Counted from the first letter of the stretch, positions 19,201 through 30,726 are shown. The stretch is 64,000 nt of DNA from Thermoleophilia bacterium (GCA_027493445.1 JAOSKU010000001.1:3306822-3370821), one strand, 5' to 3'. The notes: generated by a model from the letters alone, not told the origin. Translations and numbers: made by a program.

Positions 19201-19632
19201 ATGCCGTCCGCAACTAAGCCGAAACGCGCAGACGGCCAGGTCACTGGCCTCGCTGGGGAGCTTTTCGTAGCCGCTGAGTTACTGAAGCGCGGACTTCAGA
19301 CCTCGGTAACTTTCGGGAACGCAAAGGCCATTGACCTATTTGCGCATAACGCCAAGACCGGAAGAACTTTCACCGTTCAAGTTAAAGCCCTTCGGGAGAA
19401 GAACTTCTTTCTTATCGCTCATGGCGAAGTTGAACCGGCCCACGTATATGTATTCGTCCTGCTTAACAAGCCAGGCCAAGCGGTCCAATACTTCGTGGTT
19501 CCTGGAGGCGATCTTGCCAACGAGCCCGAGAAATTTACGAAGTACTTCAAGGATCCGAAAATGCCGAGCATCCATCCCAAGACGCTTATCGCGCTTGGAT
19601 ATGAAAATGCTTGGGGTGTCTTCGATGAATAA
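19201..19632 (+). CDS. Integron cassette 1 protein, possible PD-(D/E)xK-like fold
   Basis: GELFVAAELLKRG...AIDLFAHN...FTVQVKALREKNF (E...D...QVK spacing). Confidence 0.55.
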   Translation: MPSATKPKRADGQVTGLAGELFVAAELLKRGLQTSVTFGNAKAIDLFAHNAKTGRTFTVQVKALREKNFFLIAHGEVEPAHVYVFVLLNKPGQAVQYFVVPGGDLANEPEKFTKYFKDPKMPSIHPKTLIALGYENAWGVFDE

Positions 19633-19635
19633 GCA

Positions 19636-19701
19636 CCCTAACCCTGCGTTCGAGGGGACGCTCCGCCTATCGGCGGCGCGCCCCTCAACTCCACGTTAGC
19701 C
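19636..19701 (+). other. attC site 1
   Basis: CCCTAAC...GCGTTCGAGGGG...CCCCTCAACTCCAC...GTTAGCC (R''-L''-L'-R'). Confidence 0.85.
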
Positions 19702-19748
19702 GGCAGAATATGCGCGGTGCCAAAACTTACAGTTCGGAGGTTACGGCC

Positions 19749-19949
19749 ATGAGCAAAGTTGAGTCGATCGAACAACAGATTAAGTCGCTGTCGCCGGAAG
19801 AGATTGCGCAGCTTCGGGCATGGTTTCTTGAATTCGACTGGGCGCTTTGGGAACAACAGCTCGAGCGCGATGTTGCAGCTGGGAAACTCGATGCGTTTGC
19901 GGAAAAAGCGCTTCGGGATCACGCGGCCGGAAAGACGACACCTCTTTGA
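19749..19949 (+). CDS. Cassette 2 antitoxin-like protein
   Basis: MSKVESIEQQIKSLSPEEIAQLRAWFLEFDWALWEQQLERD; stop overlaps the next ORF. Confidence 0.65.
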   Translation: MSKVESIEQQIKSLSPEEIAQLRAWFLEFDWALWEQQLERDVAAGKLDAFAEKALRDHAAGKTTPL

Positions 19950-20200
19950 AACATCATGCGTCCCCAGACTTCTGGGTCTGTTACCGGTCTTTGCCGGAGG
20001 ACGTCCGGAAGCTCGCGGATCAAGCCTACGAACATCTCAAGCAAGATCCGCAGTATCCATCGCTTCATTTCAAGAAGGTCGGGCGTTTCTGGTCTGCGCG
20101 CGTGGGAGGCAGCTATCGCGCAGTGGCGGTGGAAGGCGCAGATGGTTTCGTCTGGTTCTGGATCGGCTCCCACGCTGATTACGATGAGCTGCTCGGCTAA
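19946..20200 (+). CDS. Cassette 2 RelE-like toxin
   Basis: DFWVCYRSLPEDVRKLADQAYEHLKQDPQYPSLHFKKVGRFWSARVGGSYRAVA; TTG start overlapping upstream stop. Confidence 0.7.
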   Translation: MKHHASPDFWVCYRSLPEDVRKLADQAYEHLKQDPQYPSLHFKKVGRFWSARVGGSYRAVAVEGADGFVWFWIGSHADYDELLG

Positions 20201-20257
20201 CCGCCGGTTGCAGGCGACACGCATGAGGCCGCGTGCGCCTGAACCGGAACGTTGGGC
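20195..20257 (+). other. attC site 2
   Basis: GGCTAAC...GCCGGTTGCAGGCG...CGCCTGAACCGG...GTTGGGC; R'' is the exact complement of GTTAGCC opening the same cassette. Confidence 0.85.
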
Positions 20258-20348
20258 GAACCCCAGCCGTGGCGGCGGCACGGACGCAAGGTCCTCTTCC
20301 CGGACCTGTGAACCGGTGCTATAGTCGGTACTGTACACCGGCCTTCAG

Positions 20349-20636
20349 GTGGAGGTTCCATTGCGTAGCGCACCCAAGTTCTCCGAGGACGTCGTGCCGC
20401 TCAGCGACCTCAAAGCGAACCCCGGCAGGGTGGTGCACCAGGTCGACGAGACGCACCGGCCGGTGCTGCTCACCAGCCGCGGCCGCGGTGTCGCCGTCGT
20501 GCAGGCGCTCACCGACTACGAGGCCGAGGCCGAGGAGCGTTCCTTCCTGCGCGCCGTCGTCGAGGGCATCGTCGACCTCGAAGCGGGGCGCGAGCTCGAC
20601 CTGGCCGACGTCAAGCAGCGGCTCGGCCTCGAGTAA
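20349..20636 (+). CDS. Cassette 3 Phd/YefM-type antitoxin
   Basis: FSEDVVPLSDLKANPGRVVHQVDETHRPVLLTSRGRGVAVVQ. Confidence 0.85.
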   Translation: MEVPLRSAPKFSEDVVPLSDLKANPGRVVHQVDETHRPVLLTSRGRGVAVVQALTDYEAEAEERSFLRAVVEGIVDLEAGRELDLADVKQRLGLE

Positions 20637-20638
20637 GC

Positions 20639-20941
20639 GTGCCGGGCCGAGCGCGCATCAGCTTCGCCGCCTCCGCAGTCGCGGACCTCGAGGCGATTCG
20701 CGCCCGGTACGCCGGCCAGCAGGTCCCCGAGGTCGGCGAGCGCCTGCTGCGCGAGATCGTCGCGCACGTCGAGCGGCTCGCCGACTTCCCGGAGAGCGGC
20801 CGCGTGGCGCCGGAGTTCGGGCTCGTCCAGCTACGCGAGATCATCCACCCGCCGTTCCGCATCGTCTATCGCCTCGGTGAGGGTCGCGTCCGCGTGGTCC
20901 GCGTTTGGCGCAGCGAGCGCCAGCTCGAACTGCCGACGTGA
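20639..20941 (+). CDS. Cassette 3 ParE/RelE-type toxin
   Basis: SAVADLEAIRARYAGQQ...ERLADFPESGRVAPEFG...IHPPFRIVYRLGEGRVRVVRVWRSERQL. Confidence 0.85.
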   Translation: MPGRARISFAASAVADLEAIRARYAGQQVPEVGERLLREIVAHVERLADFPESGRVAPEFGLVQLREIIHPPFRIVYRLGEGRVRVVRVWRSERQLELPT

Positions 20942-20948
20942 GCGGGCC

Positions 20949-21038
20949 GCCTAACAAGCGCATCAAGCTGGCTCGCAGCAGCGCCGACCTTGACATCAGA
21001 AGTCGTCGCGCTCGCGGCTTATCCGCGGTGCGTTGGAC
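20949..21038 (+). other. attC site 3
   Basis: GCCTAAC...AAGCGCATCAAGC...GGCTTATCCGC...GTTGGAC. Confidence 0.7.
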
Positions 21039-21110
21039 GGACGACAGATAGTGCCCGGGGCGCAGCCCCTTGTGAGCGCAACGCCCATGAAGCCGAACGC
21101 CGGAGGAAGA

Positions 21111-21518
21111 ATGCCGAGTCGAAGCGAACACCTCGACGACATGGTCGCAAGTACGCCCGATTGGCGCGGGGCGAAGCTAGCAGAACTGCGCAGGGTCATT
21201 CACGAGGCTGACCCTGAAATCGCCGAGGAAGTGAAGTGGAGACGGCCCAGCAACCCTATGGGCTCGGCCGTCTTCGAGCACAACGGGATCGTCTGCATCG
21301 GGGTCCTTCTGAAGGAAAGGGTCAGACTGGTCCTCGACAAGGGCGCGAGTCTGCCCGACCCCGACAAGCTCTTCAATGCTCAGTTGGAGGGCAACAAGTC
21401 GCGGGCTATCGACTTCTACGAGGGAGGCACGCTCAACGAAGCCGCGCTCAAAGCGCTCATCCGTGCAGGCGTCGAACACAATCTGGCCAAGATAAAGCCG
21501 GCCCGAAAGAAGAAGTAG
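21111..21518 (+). CDS. Cassette 4 DUF1801-like protein
   Basis: WRGAKLAELRRVIHEADPEIAEEVKWRRPSNPMGSAVFEHNGIVCIGVLLKERVRLVLDKGASLPDP. Confidence 0.7.
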   Translation: MPSRSEHLDDMVASTPDWRGAKLAELRRVIHEADPEIAEEVKWRRPSNPMGSAVFEHNGIVCIGVLLKERVRLVLDKGASLPDPDKLFNAQLEGNKSRAIDFYEGGTLNEAALKALIRAGVEHNLAKIKPARKKK

Positions 21519-21606
21519 GCCGGTGAAGCTCAGCTGGTCGGAGATGAACCCCAAGCCCTCGGCGCTGGCCTTCGCGGGTCTCAGCCAAGTCCAGGAACTC
21601 GACGCC

Positions 21607-21680
21607 GTCCAACACGGGGATCAACCTGACGCGCCCCCGAAAGCGGCTACCCTGTAAGCTTGAGACGCGCAGGTTGTCCG
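21607..21680 (+). other. attC site 4, truncated: R', where expected, is replaced by repeat copy B
   Basis: GTCCAAC (exact complement of GTTGGAC opening the cassette) and L''/L' CAACCTGACGCG / CGCGCAGGTTG; no GTTRRRY follows. Confidence 0.6.
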
Positions 21681-21784
21681 CATAGCAGGCTGCCGAAAAC
21701 GAAGCCTTGGCGGCCGCGACTGCACTGGGCGGCCCGATGCGGCGTCCTCGGTCGCGCCCGTAGCTCTGCTACGCCCGCTCCCTG

Positions 21785-23702
21785 GTACGCCCGGCATGGG
21801 CAACAGCTTGGAGGTGAAAGTCCTCTGGAGGAAGCGGTGGTGCTAACTCCTAGCCAAAGGCAACGGCGTCGTCGCGAGGCGGGGTGGGAAGGAAGCCCGA
21901 GGCAAAACCCTGCACCGAGGAACACGAACCGCATAAGAGGCGGGGCGACTCGGGTGAGCCGGCCAGGCACGGCGAAGCCCGCCACCACCAAGGGGTCGTC
22001 AGGTAGATGCGGCGGCGGTAGGGGAAAGCGGTTGCCCTTATCCGGGGAGGTCTCCTCGGGTGTCCTAAGATGCCCCGTCACTGCGGTGCTCGCGGGGTGG
22101 AAGTGGACGGCCGGGGTCGCAAGGCCCCGGCGCACCGAGGAGAAGTCAGCCGAGGCCATAGTACCGGCGGGGAGGAAGCCAAAGCCGGGAAGGGCCGAAC
22201 GTACGAGCCGAGGGAGGACTTTGCGCGCTCGCAGGGAGAGACGATGAGAGCAGCCATCCCCGCCAGGGGCCTTGACGGTGAGGGTGAAGGGTGAAGCCCG
22301 CCGCCCCCGCCAAGAGCCGAGCCTCTCCCCGGCGCCGGAAAGCCACCACTCTCACCCCGCCCCGGCGACTCTTTTCGAGGAGTTTCTTTCTCGGGAGAAC
22401 CTCGCCCGGGCGCTCAAGCGCGTCGAGCAAAACGCCGGTGCCTCCGGTCCCGACGGCATGACCACGGCCGATCTACGCCCCTGGCTTCATGTCCACTGGC
22501 CCGAGGTCCGCGCAAAGCTCGAGGCGGGCACCTACCGACCGAGCCCCGTCCGCCGGGTGACCATCCCCAAGCCCGGTGGCGGCGAGCGCTTGCTCGGGGT
22601 GCCCACGGTACTGGACCGCCTGCTCCAGCAGGCCCTCCTGCAGGTGCTCACCCCCCTATTTGACCCCCATTTCTCAGATCAAAGCTATGGTTTTCGTCCC
22701 GGCCGCTCGGCGCATGAAGCCGTGCGGGTCGCCCAGAAAGCCATCGCGGAGGGTCACGACTGGGTGGTCGATCTGGACCTGGAAGCCTTCTTCGACCGGG
22801 TAAACCACGACGCCTTAATGGCCCGGGTCGCGCGCCGAGTGAAAGACAAGAAGGTGCTCAAGCTCCTTCGCGCCTACCTGAACGCGGGCATCATGGCCGA
22901 GGGCGTCCTGGTCCGCTCCCAGGAAGGCACCCCCCAGGGTTCCCCCCTCTCGCCGCTGCTCGCCAACGTCATGCTGGACGACCTCGACCAGGAGCTGGCC
23001 TCTCGGGGCCACCACTTCGTGAGGTACGGGGACGACCTTATGATCTACGTGAAAAGCCAGCGGGCCGGGGAGCGGGTGATGGCGAGCACGCGCAGGTTCG
23101 TCGAGAAGAAGCTGAAACTCAAGGTGAACGAGGCCAAGTCGGCGGTGGCTCCAGCTACCGCCCGCCCCTTCCTGAGCTTCCGTTTCTTCCGCCGAGAGGC
23201 AGAGGTCAAGGTGAGGCTCGACCCAAAAGCCCTGAAGGCGGTGAAGATGCGTCTTCGCCGCCTCACCGGCCGTAACTGGCGAGTCTCCATGCCGGTGCGC
23301 ATAGCCGCCCTCAACCGCTTCACTCGCGGCTGGACGGCCTACTTCGCCCTGGTCGACACTCCCTCTTTGTTTGCCCAGCTAGACGGGTGGCTGCGCCGCA
23401 GGCTGCGGCAGGTGCGCGGGGAGGAGTGGAAAGGGTGGCGCGCTCGGGCGCGCAACTTGTGCGCTCTCGGTATCCCCGCCCCGACTGCCTACAGTTGGTC
23501 GGTTTCGCGGAAGGGCTGCTGGCGCATCGCCGGTTCTGGCATCCTCTCCCGCGCCCTGCCGAACGCCTACTGGCAGGCCCAGGGGCTGCGGAGTGTGAGT
23601 GAGTCCTATCGTTGCTTGCGGGATGCTCGGCGAACCGCCGGATGCGGGCCCGCATGTCCGGTGGTGTGGGAGGGGTCGGGGTGAGCCCGGCCCCTACCCG
23701 AT
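21785..23702 (+). mobile_element. Group II intron with maturase/RT
   Basis: Starts GTACGCCCGGCATGGG...GGAGGTGAAAGTCC; domain V-like GAACCGCCGGATGCGGGCCCGCATGTCCGGTGGTGT and domain VI-like GGGAGGGGTCGGGGTGAGCCCGGCCCCTACCCGAT; ends defined by empty-site comparison. Confidence 0.88.
22272..23684 (+). CDS. ltrA: Group II intron reverse transcriptase/maturase (no HNH domain seen)
   Basis: IPKPGGGERLLGVPTVLDRLLQQALLQVL, SYGFRPGRSAHEAV, EGTPQGSPLSPLLANVMLDDLD, RYGDDLMIYV. Confidence 0.93.
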   Translation: MTVRVKGEARRPRQEPSLSPAPESHHSHPAPATLFEEFLSRENLARALKRVEQNAGASGPDGMTTADLRPWLHVHWPEVRAKLEAGTYRPSPVRRVTIPKPGGGERLLGVPTVLDRLLQQALLQVLTPLFDPHFSDQSYGFRPGRSAHEAVRVAQKAIAEGHDWVVDLDLEAFFDRVNHDALMARVARRVKDKKVLKLLRAYLNAGIMAEGVLVRSQEGTPQGSPLSPLLANVMLDDLDQELASRGHHFVRYGDDLMIYVKSQRAGERVMASTRRFVEKKLKLKVNEAKSAVAPATARPFLSFRFFRREAEVKVRLDPKALKAVKMRLRRLTGRNWRVSMPVRIAALNRFTRGWTAYFALVDTPSLFAQLDGWLRRRLRQVRGEEWKGWRARARNLCALGIPAPTAYSWSVSRKGCWRIAGSGILSRALPNAYWQAQGLRSVSESYRCLRDARRTAGCGPACPVVWEGSG

Positions 23703-23854
23703 CGTCCTTGTCTCGCGCGTGCCCAGCGCACCTCGGCGGCGAAGCGTCATTCCGAAACGAGCTCCAGCCTCGCGCGTGCCCAGCGCACTCCGGTGGCGAA
23801 GCGTCATTTCTTAGGAGCCTGTTAAGGTTGGCCAATATAGAGAGGAATCAATAC

Positions 23855-24404
23855 GTGACGGACAAGGTACTAATTAGAAGTGAGACAAACGCCGATGTCA
23901 GCGTCATCACCGAGATCACAGTCGCAGCGTTCAAGACTCTGGCAATCAGCAATCATACGGAGCAATTCATCATTGCCGCACTGCGCGCTGCCAAGGCGCT
24001 CACAGTCTCGCTCGTAGCCGAAGTGGATGGGCGCGTAGTGGGACATATCGCATTCTCCCCGGTGACGATTTCAGACGGTTCCCCGAACTGGTACGGACTT
24101 GGGCCTGTGTCGGTTCTGCCGGAATGCCAGCGAGGGGACTGGCAGTGCCTTGATACAGGAAGGGATATCACGTCTGAAGGACCTTGGTGCCCAGGGATGC
24201 TGCCTCGTGGGACATCCGGAGTACTACAGGCGCTTCGGGTTCCGGAACATCCAGGGGCTTGTCGTTGAGGGGGTACCGGAAGAGGTCTTCTTCGCCTTGC
24301 CTCTGGATGGCCATATTCCGCAGGGCATCGTTGAGTTTCACGTGGGATTCACAGCAGATGGCCGAGAGGGTGCAGGCGGCGGACCACCCGCGCGCGCCTG
24401 CTAA
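23855..24404 (+). pseudogene. GNAT family N-acetyltransferase, single-base frameshift
   Basis: GHIAFSPVTISDG...WYGLGPVSVLPECQRG / GTGSALIQEGISRLKDLGAQGCCLVGHPEYYRRFGFRN; shift in GGGG 24134-24137. Confidence 0.8.
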
Positions 24405-24406
24405 AG

Positions 24407-24497
24407 CGGAGAGGGAGGGATTCGAACCCTCGAGACGGGTTACCCCCGCCTACACGATTTCCAGTCGTGCTCCTTCGGCCAGCTCGGACACCTCTCC
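24407..24497 (-). tRNA. tRNA-Ser, anticodon GGA
   Basis: Reverse strand GGAGAGGTGTCCGAGCTGGCCGAAGGAGCACGACTGGAAATCGTG...GGTTCGAATCCCTCCCTCTCC with long variable arm. Confidence 0.95.
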
Positions 24498-24591
24498 GCG
24501 AACGCAAGGCCGCCAGAAACGACAGTGGATTATAGCAGAACGATATTCGGCCCCAGTCCCGCTCGAGAAGGGCCCCCGACGAGTTCTCGCT

Positions 24592-24755
24592 AGCAGGCTG
24601 TCGGGAAATGACGCTTCGCCGCCGGAGTGCGCTGGGTACGCGCCAGGCTAGGACGCAGGGAGCGCTCGTAGCAGCGCTACGGGGCGCGACTGAGGACAAC
24701 GCATGGCGCCGCCCAGTGCGCTCCGGCGGCCGAGGTTTCTTTTTCCGACAGCCTC
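24592..24755 (-). repeat. Dispersed repeat copy C (simple)
   Basis: TAGCAGGCTGTCGGGAAATGACGCTTCGCC...CGGCCGAGGTTTCTTTTTCCGACAGCCTC; terminal inverted repeats and central CGTAGC/GCTACG-type hairpin. Confidence 0.85.
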
Positions 24756-24759
24756 CTAG

Positions 24760-26204
24760 TAGTACTTTGTTAGACTATTGCAGGACCCCCTCACCCCACG
24801 CCGAACATGGTCCGCGGATGGGATCATGTCGGGAAGGAGGGAAAGATGCAGCGGGCCCTGGAGACGGATGCGACCGCGGCCGACGCGCGTGAGCGTCTTA
24901 TGGCCTTCGTCGCCGAGATGGTGGCGAGCTTCTCCCACGTGCGCCAAAGGGAGAACGCCCTCCTTTATGTGCGCGGTCTGGTCGAGCACGGGGGGCGCAA
25001 GAGCCTCTGGCCCACGCTCTTTCGCTTGGGAGAAGACGCGGCCCGCTATGAGAGCCTGCAGCAGTTTTTGGCGGATTCCCCCTGGGACCCGGATATGCTC
25101 GTGCGCGCCTGCGCCGAGCGAGTGGTGCCCGAGATCGAGGTGAGCGCCTGGGTCATCGACGACACCGGCATCCCGAAAGTCGGCTCGCACTCCCCCGGGG
25201 TGAAGCGCCAGTACTCGGGCACGCTGGGCAAGGTAGACAGCTGCCAGATCACGGTGAGCCTGCATGCGGCTGGTTCTCGGGGCACGGCTCCTTTGGGCTG
25301 GGCCCTTTACCTGCCGGAGGAGTGGTGTGGGGACGGGCCCCGGCGGGAGAAGGCCAAGATACCGGAGGGGGTCACCTTTAAGACCAAACCGCAGCTCGCC
25401 ACGGCCTTGGCAGCGCAGGCGGCGGATTGGGAGATCCCCCGGGCCCCCATCCTGGCCGACCAAGCCTACGGGGACGACACGGCTTTCCGTACGGGCTTGC
25501 ACGATCTCAAGCTCACCTATCTGGTGGCCGTCTCGCCCCAGCTCGGGGTGTTCGAACCGGGGACCGGCTTTAAAGCTCCTGCGAAGAGCGCCCGACCCGG
25601 CCGGCCGGTCGTCCGCCACCGGCCCGACCGCAAGCCCGTCTCGGTGAGCGCGCTCGCCCGGGAGCTTAACCCTGGGGCCTGGCAGACGCTCCCCTACCGG
25701 ACGACCAAAGCGGGGGAGGAGGTGGTAAGCCGCTTCGCTTTTGTCCGGGTCTGGGCCGCGAACGCCGTAGAGCGCAGAGGAGAGGAGCCCCGCACCGAGT
25801 GGCTCATCATCGAGTGGCCCCAAGACACGGAGGCTCCCACCGACTACTGGCTCTCCAACCTGCCGGAAGACAGCGAGTCCGAGCATCTCGCCCGGCTCGC
25901 CCGCCTGCGCTGGACTATCGAACTCGACTACCGGCAGCTCAAAGGCGAGCTCGGTCTGGCTCACTACGAGGGTCGAAGCTATCCGGGCTTCCATCATCAC
26001 TGCGCTCTGGTGACCTGCGCCCATGCCTTCCTCACGCTCGAACGGCTCTCCCCAAAAGTCCGGCGGCCGGACTGACACTGCCCCAGGCGGTGCTGATCCT
26101 GCAGCCCGCCTTGCGGTGTTGGCACGGCCGCTGCCAGACCTGTAACCAGACCGTCGACCTCAACCAGCTGGTGCTGTTCCATCGGCTGGAGTAACAAAGT
26201 ACTA
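24760..26204 (+). mobile_element. IS701-like insertion sequence
   Basis: Perfect 13-bp IRs TAGTACTTTGTTA / TAACAAAGTACTA flanked by CTAG direct repeats (24756-24759, 26205-26208). Confidence 0.9.
24846..26194 (+). CDS. IS701-type DDE transposase, single-base frameshift near 3' end
   Basis: WVIDDTGIPKVGSHSPGVKRQYSGTLGKVDSCQITVSLHAA, ILADQAYGDD, RLRWTIELDYRQLKGELGLAHYEGRSYPGFHHH; shift at CCCC 26050-26053. Confidence 0.9.
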
Positions 26205-26224
26205 CTAGGGCCCGGTGAGCCCCT

Positions 26225-26977
26225 CTACCAAGGCCAGGAGGGCTGCCCTCCAACGAGCAAACCCCACACGAAGAGCGCCAGCCCGGCGGCGGCCGTGCCC
26301 GGTATCACGAGCAGGCTCACCGGGTCACGGCTGAGCTCGTAAGGGGGTAGGATCCACAATCCGATCCCAGTGAGGGCGGCGCTCCCCAGAATGGCCGGGA
26401 TGATCTGCTGGCCTTCGACCCCTATGTAGAGCACCGTGACGCCGTAGGTCAGGAGCGAGCCAAGCGTGAGCAGGGTTCGCTCTCCCCCGATGATCCGCTG
26501 AGCGGCTCCCTGGCCCAGGACCAAGACGGCCAAGGTCATGAGGAAGAATCCAGACCCCAGCAGCCAGTGGCCCAGCTGCTCGTCCCAGAAGTCCACCATG
26601 GTGCCGTAGTCGCCCAGCCGGACCACCTGGGGGACGGCGTTGTTCAAGGCATTAGCGGTGACATGGGTCCCCTGTCCCACCATGGCGATGGCCACACCCA
26701 GCCAGAAAATCCAGGCCCAGGGGCTCGAGGTGAGCGCGTAGGTGTTGAGCGACCCGGTCCCCGATTGGGTGACCGCCATGAACAGGCGGGTGAAGGCGAA
26801 GGTCGCGAGCCCGGGCATCACTGCGAGCAACACCAAGTCGAAGGGGTTGATGGGCCAGGTTCCGGTGCTCTCTGGTCCGACCTCCCGCAGAGTCTGGAAA
26901 ATCTCCCAGCCGATGATCGACAGCAGCAAGAAGCGGACGCTGCTCATGATCGGGGCGGCCGTCCTCGAGATCACCAC
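26225..26977 (-). CDS. Polytopic membrane protein of unknown function
   Basis: Multiple hydrophobic segments; no recognised motif. Confidence 0.55.
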   Translation of the reverse strand: MVISRTAAPIMSSVRFLLLSIIGWEIFQTLREVGPESTGTWPINPFDLVLLAVMPGLATFAFTRLFMAVTQSGTGSLNTYALTSSPWAWIFWLGVAIAMVGQGTHVTANALNNAVPQVVRLGDYGTMVDFWDEQLGHWLLGSGFFLMTLAVLVLGQGAAQRIIGGERTLLTLGSLLTYGVTVLYIGVEGQQIIPAILGSAALTGIGLWILPPYELSRDPVSLLVIPGTAAAGLALFVWGLLVGGQPSWPW

Positions 26978-27179
26978 GGCGCCACCGCAGGCCGGAAAGG
27001 TGTGGATATGGGGATCAGGCGCGTCATGACCCTGGATTCTATACCTTCGTTTCGCGGGGACGAAATGGCCGGTGGGCGGCCTCTTCTTGACAACTCGCGG
27101 GGGAGGGCGGTAGCATGCCCTGGGTTTAAGCCCCCTTAATAATGTCGTCGTCCCAACTTAACAAGGAGGTCACCGCTGT

Positions 27180-29705
<2,526 letters not shown>

Positions 29706-29737
29706 TCCTGGCGGTCTGAAGCACACGCTCGATCACG

Positions 29738-29772
29738 CGACGGCGGGGGCCCGAATCGGGCCCCCGCCGTCG
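29738..29772 (+). terminator. Hairpin downstream of hppA
   Basis: CGACGGCGGGGGCCCGA-A-TCGGGCCCCCGCCGTCG. Confidence 0.7.
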
Positions 29773-29877
29773 TTGGTGCCTCCTGCCTCGGTGCTGATTC
29801 GCAAAGGGTCGCTGGCTCAATCTGGCTGTCTGCCCTCCGGAGGGGCCGCGCGATTGTCCCGCTGCTCGTCCATGCCT

Positions 29878-30377
29878 GGGAGGCCGTTGAAAAGCGAAGC
29901 CCCGGCCACCGGGCAGCACTGGGCGGCGCCATGCGTCGTCCTCGGTCGCAACCCGTAGCCTTCGGCTACGAGCGCTCCCTGCGTCCGGGGAGCTCGTTTC
30001 ACAACGAAGCCTTGGCGGCCGCGACTGCACTGGGCGGCCCGATGCGGCGTCCTCGGTCACGTCCGGAGCTCCGCTACGAGCGCTCCCTGCGTCCAGGGAG
30101 CTCGTTTCACAACGAAGCCTTGGCGGCCGCGACTGCACTGGGCGGCCCGATGCGGCGTCCTCGGTCCCGTCCGTAGCTCCGCTACGCCCGCTCCCTGCGT
30201 CCTTGCCTCGCCCGCGCCCAGTGCAGCCTGACCGCGGAGCGTCATTGCGAAACGAGCTCTAGCCTCGCACTCGCCCAGTGCCGCCTGACCGCAAAGCGTC
30301 ATTCCGAAACGAGCTCTGGCCTTGCGCGTGCCCAGCGCACCCCGGCGGCGAAGCGTCATTCTTCAACGGCCTGCTGG
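29878..30377 (+). repeat. Dispersed repeat copy D: three left arms then three right arms (HHH-TTT)
   Basis: 108-bp left arm units at ~29990 and ~30098 nearly identical; ~57-bp right arm units ending CGAAACGAGCTCT repeated; inner junctions GAGCTCGTTT / AAACGAGCTC complementary. Confidence 0.88.
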
Positions 30378-30701
30378 ACGTCCGAAGCTGTCACGCATGA
30401 ACCGCACCATCATGCTGTGATAGGCATGTGTGTACTCATCGTACGCTCCCCGGAGCGGGTTCCAGAAGAGCACCCGCTCGGACTCGATGGTGGCGGCGCC
30501 CGCCTCGAGCATCCGCACGATGCCCCTATGGATAGCCTCGACGCGCCTTGCGTGGGTAGCCCTGTCGCGGAAGGGATAGAACTCGCCCGCTTGGCGCATG
30601 GCCTCCGTCGAAACGAGGTCGCCGATCTCTCTCTGCTCGAAGGGCCGAGCGGGAAGCGGATGGCGGTGGTAGATCGCACACACGTTGCGTCGCGACTGCA
30701 T
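30363..30701 (-). CDS. Hypothetical protein downstream of cbiQ
   Basis: Co-directional; last residues PAGR-stop lie inside repeat D. Confidence 0.5.
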   Translation of the reverse strand: MQSRRNVCAIYHRHPLPARPFEQREIGDLVSTEAMRQAGEFYPFRDRATHARRVEAIHRGIVRMLEAGAATIESERVLFWNPLRGAYDEYTHAYHSMMVRFMRDSFGRPAGR

Positions 30702-30726
30702 TGGCTCTCCTTCGAGTTTCACTGTC

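Larger units (their letters stand above)
21684..23830 (+). repeat. Dispersed repeat copy B, split by a group II intron (arms 21684-21784 and 23703-23830)
   Basis: Left arm ends ...GCTACGCCCGCTCCCTG, right arm starts CGTCCTTGTCTCGCG; contiguous in copy D (CTCCCTGCGTCCTTGCCTCGC). Confidence 0.85.

Noticed and set aside
29878-30377. CRISPR-like repeats
   Set aside because: Repeats are long, unevenly spaced, arranged in complementary arms without unique spacers; no cas genes seen.
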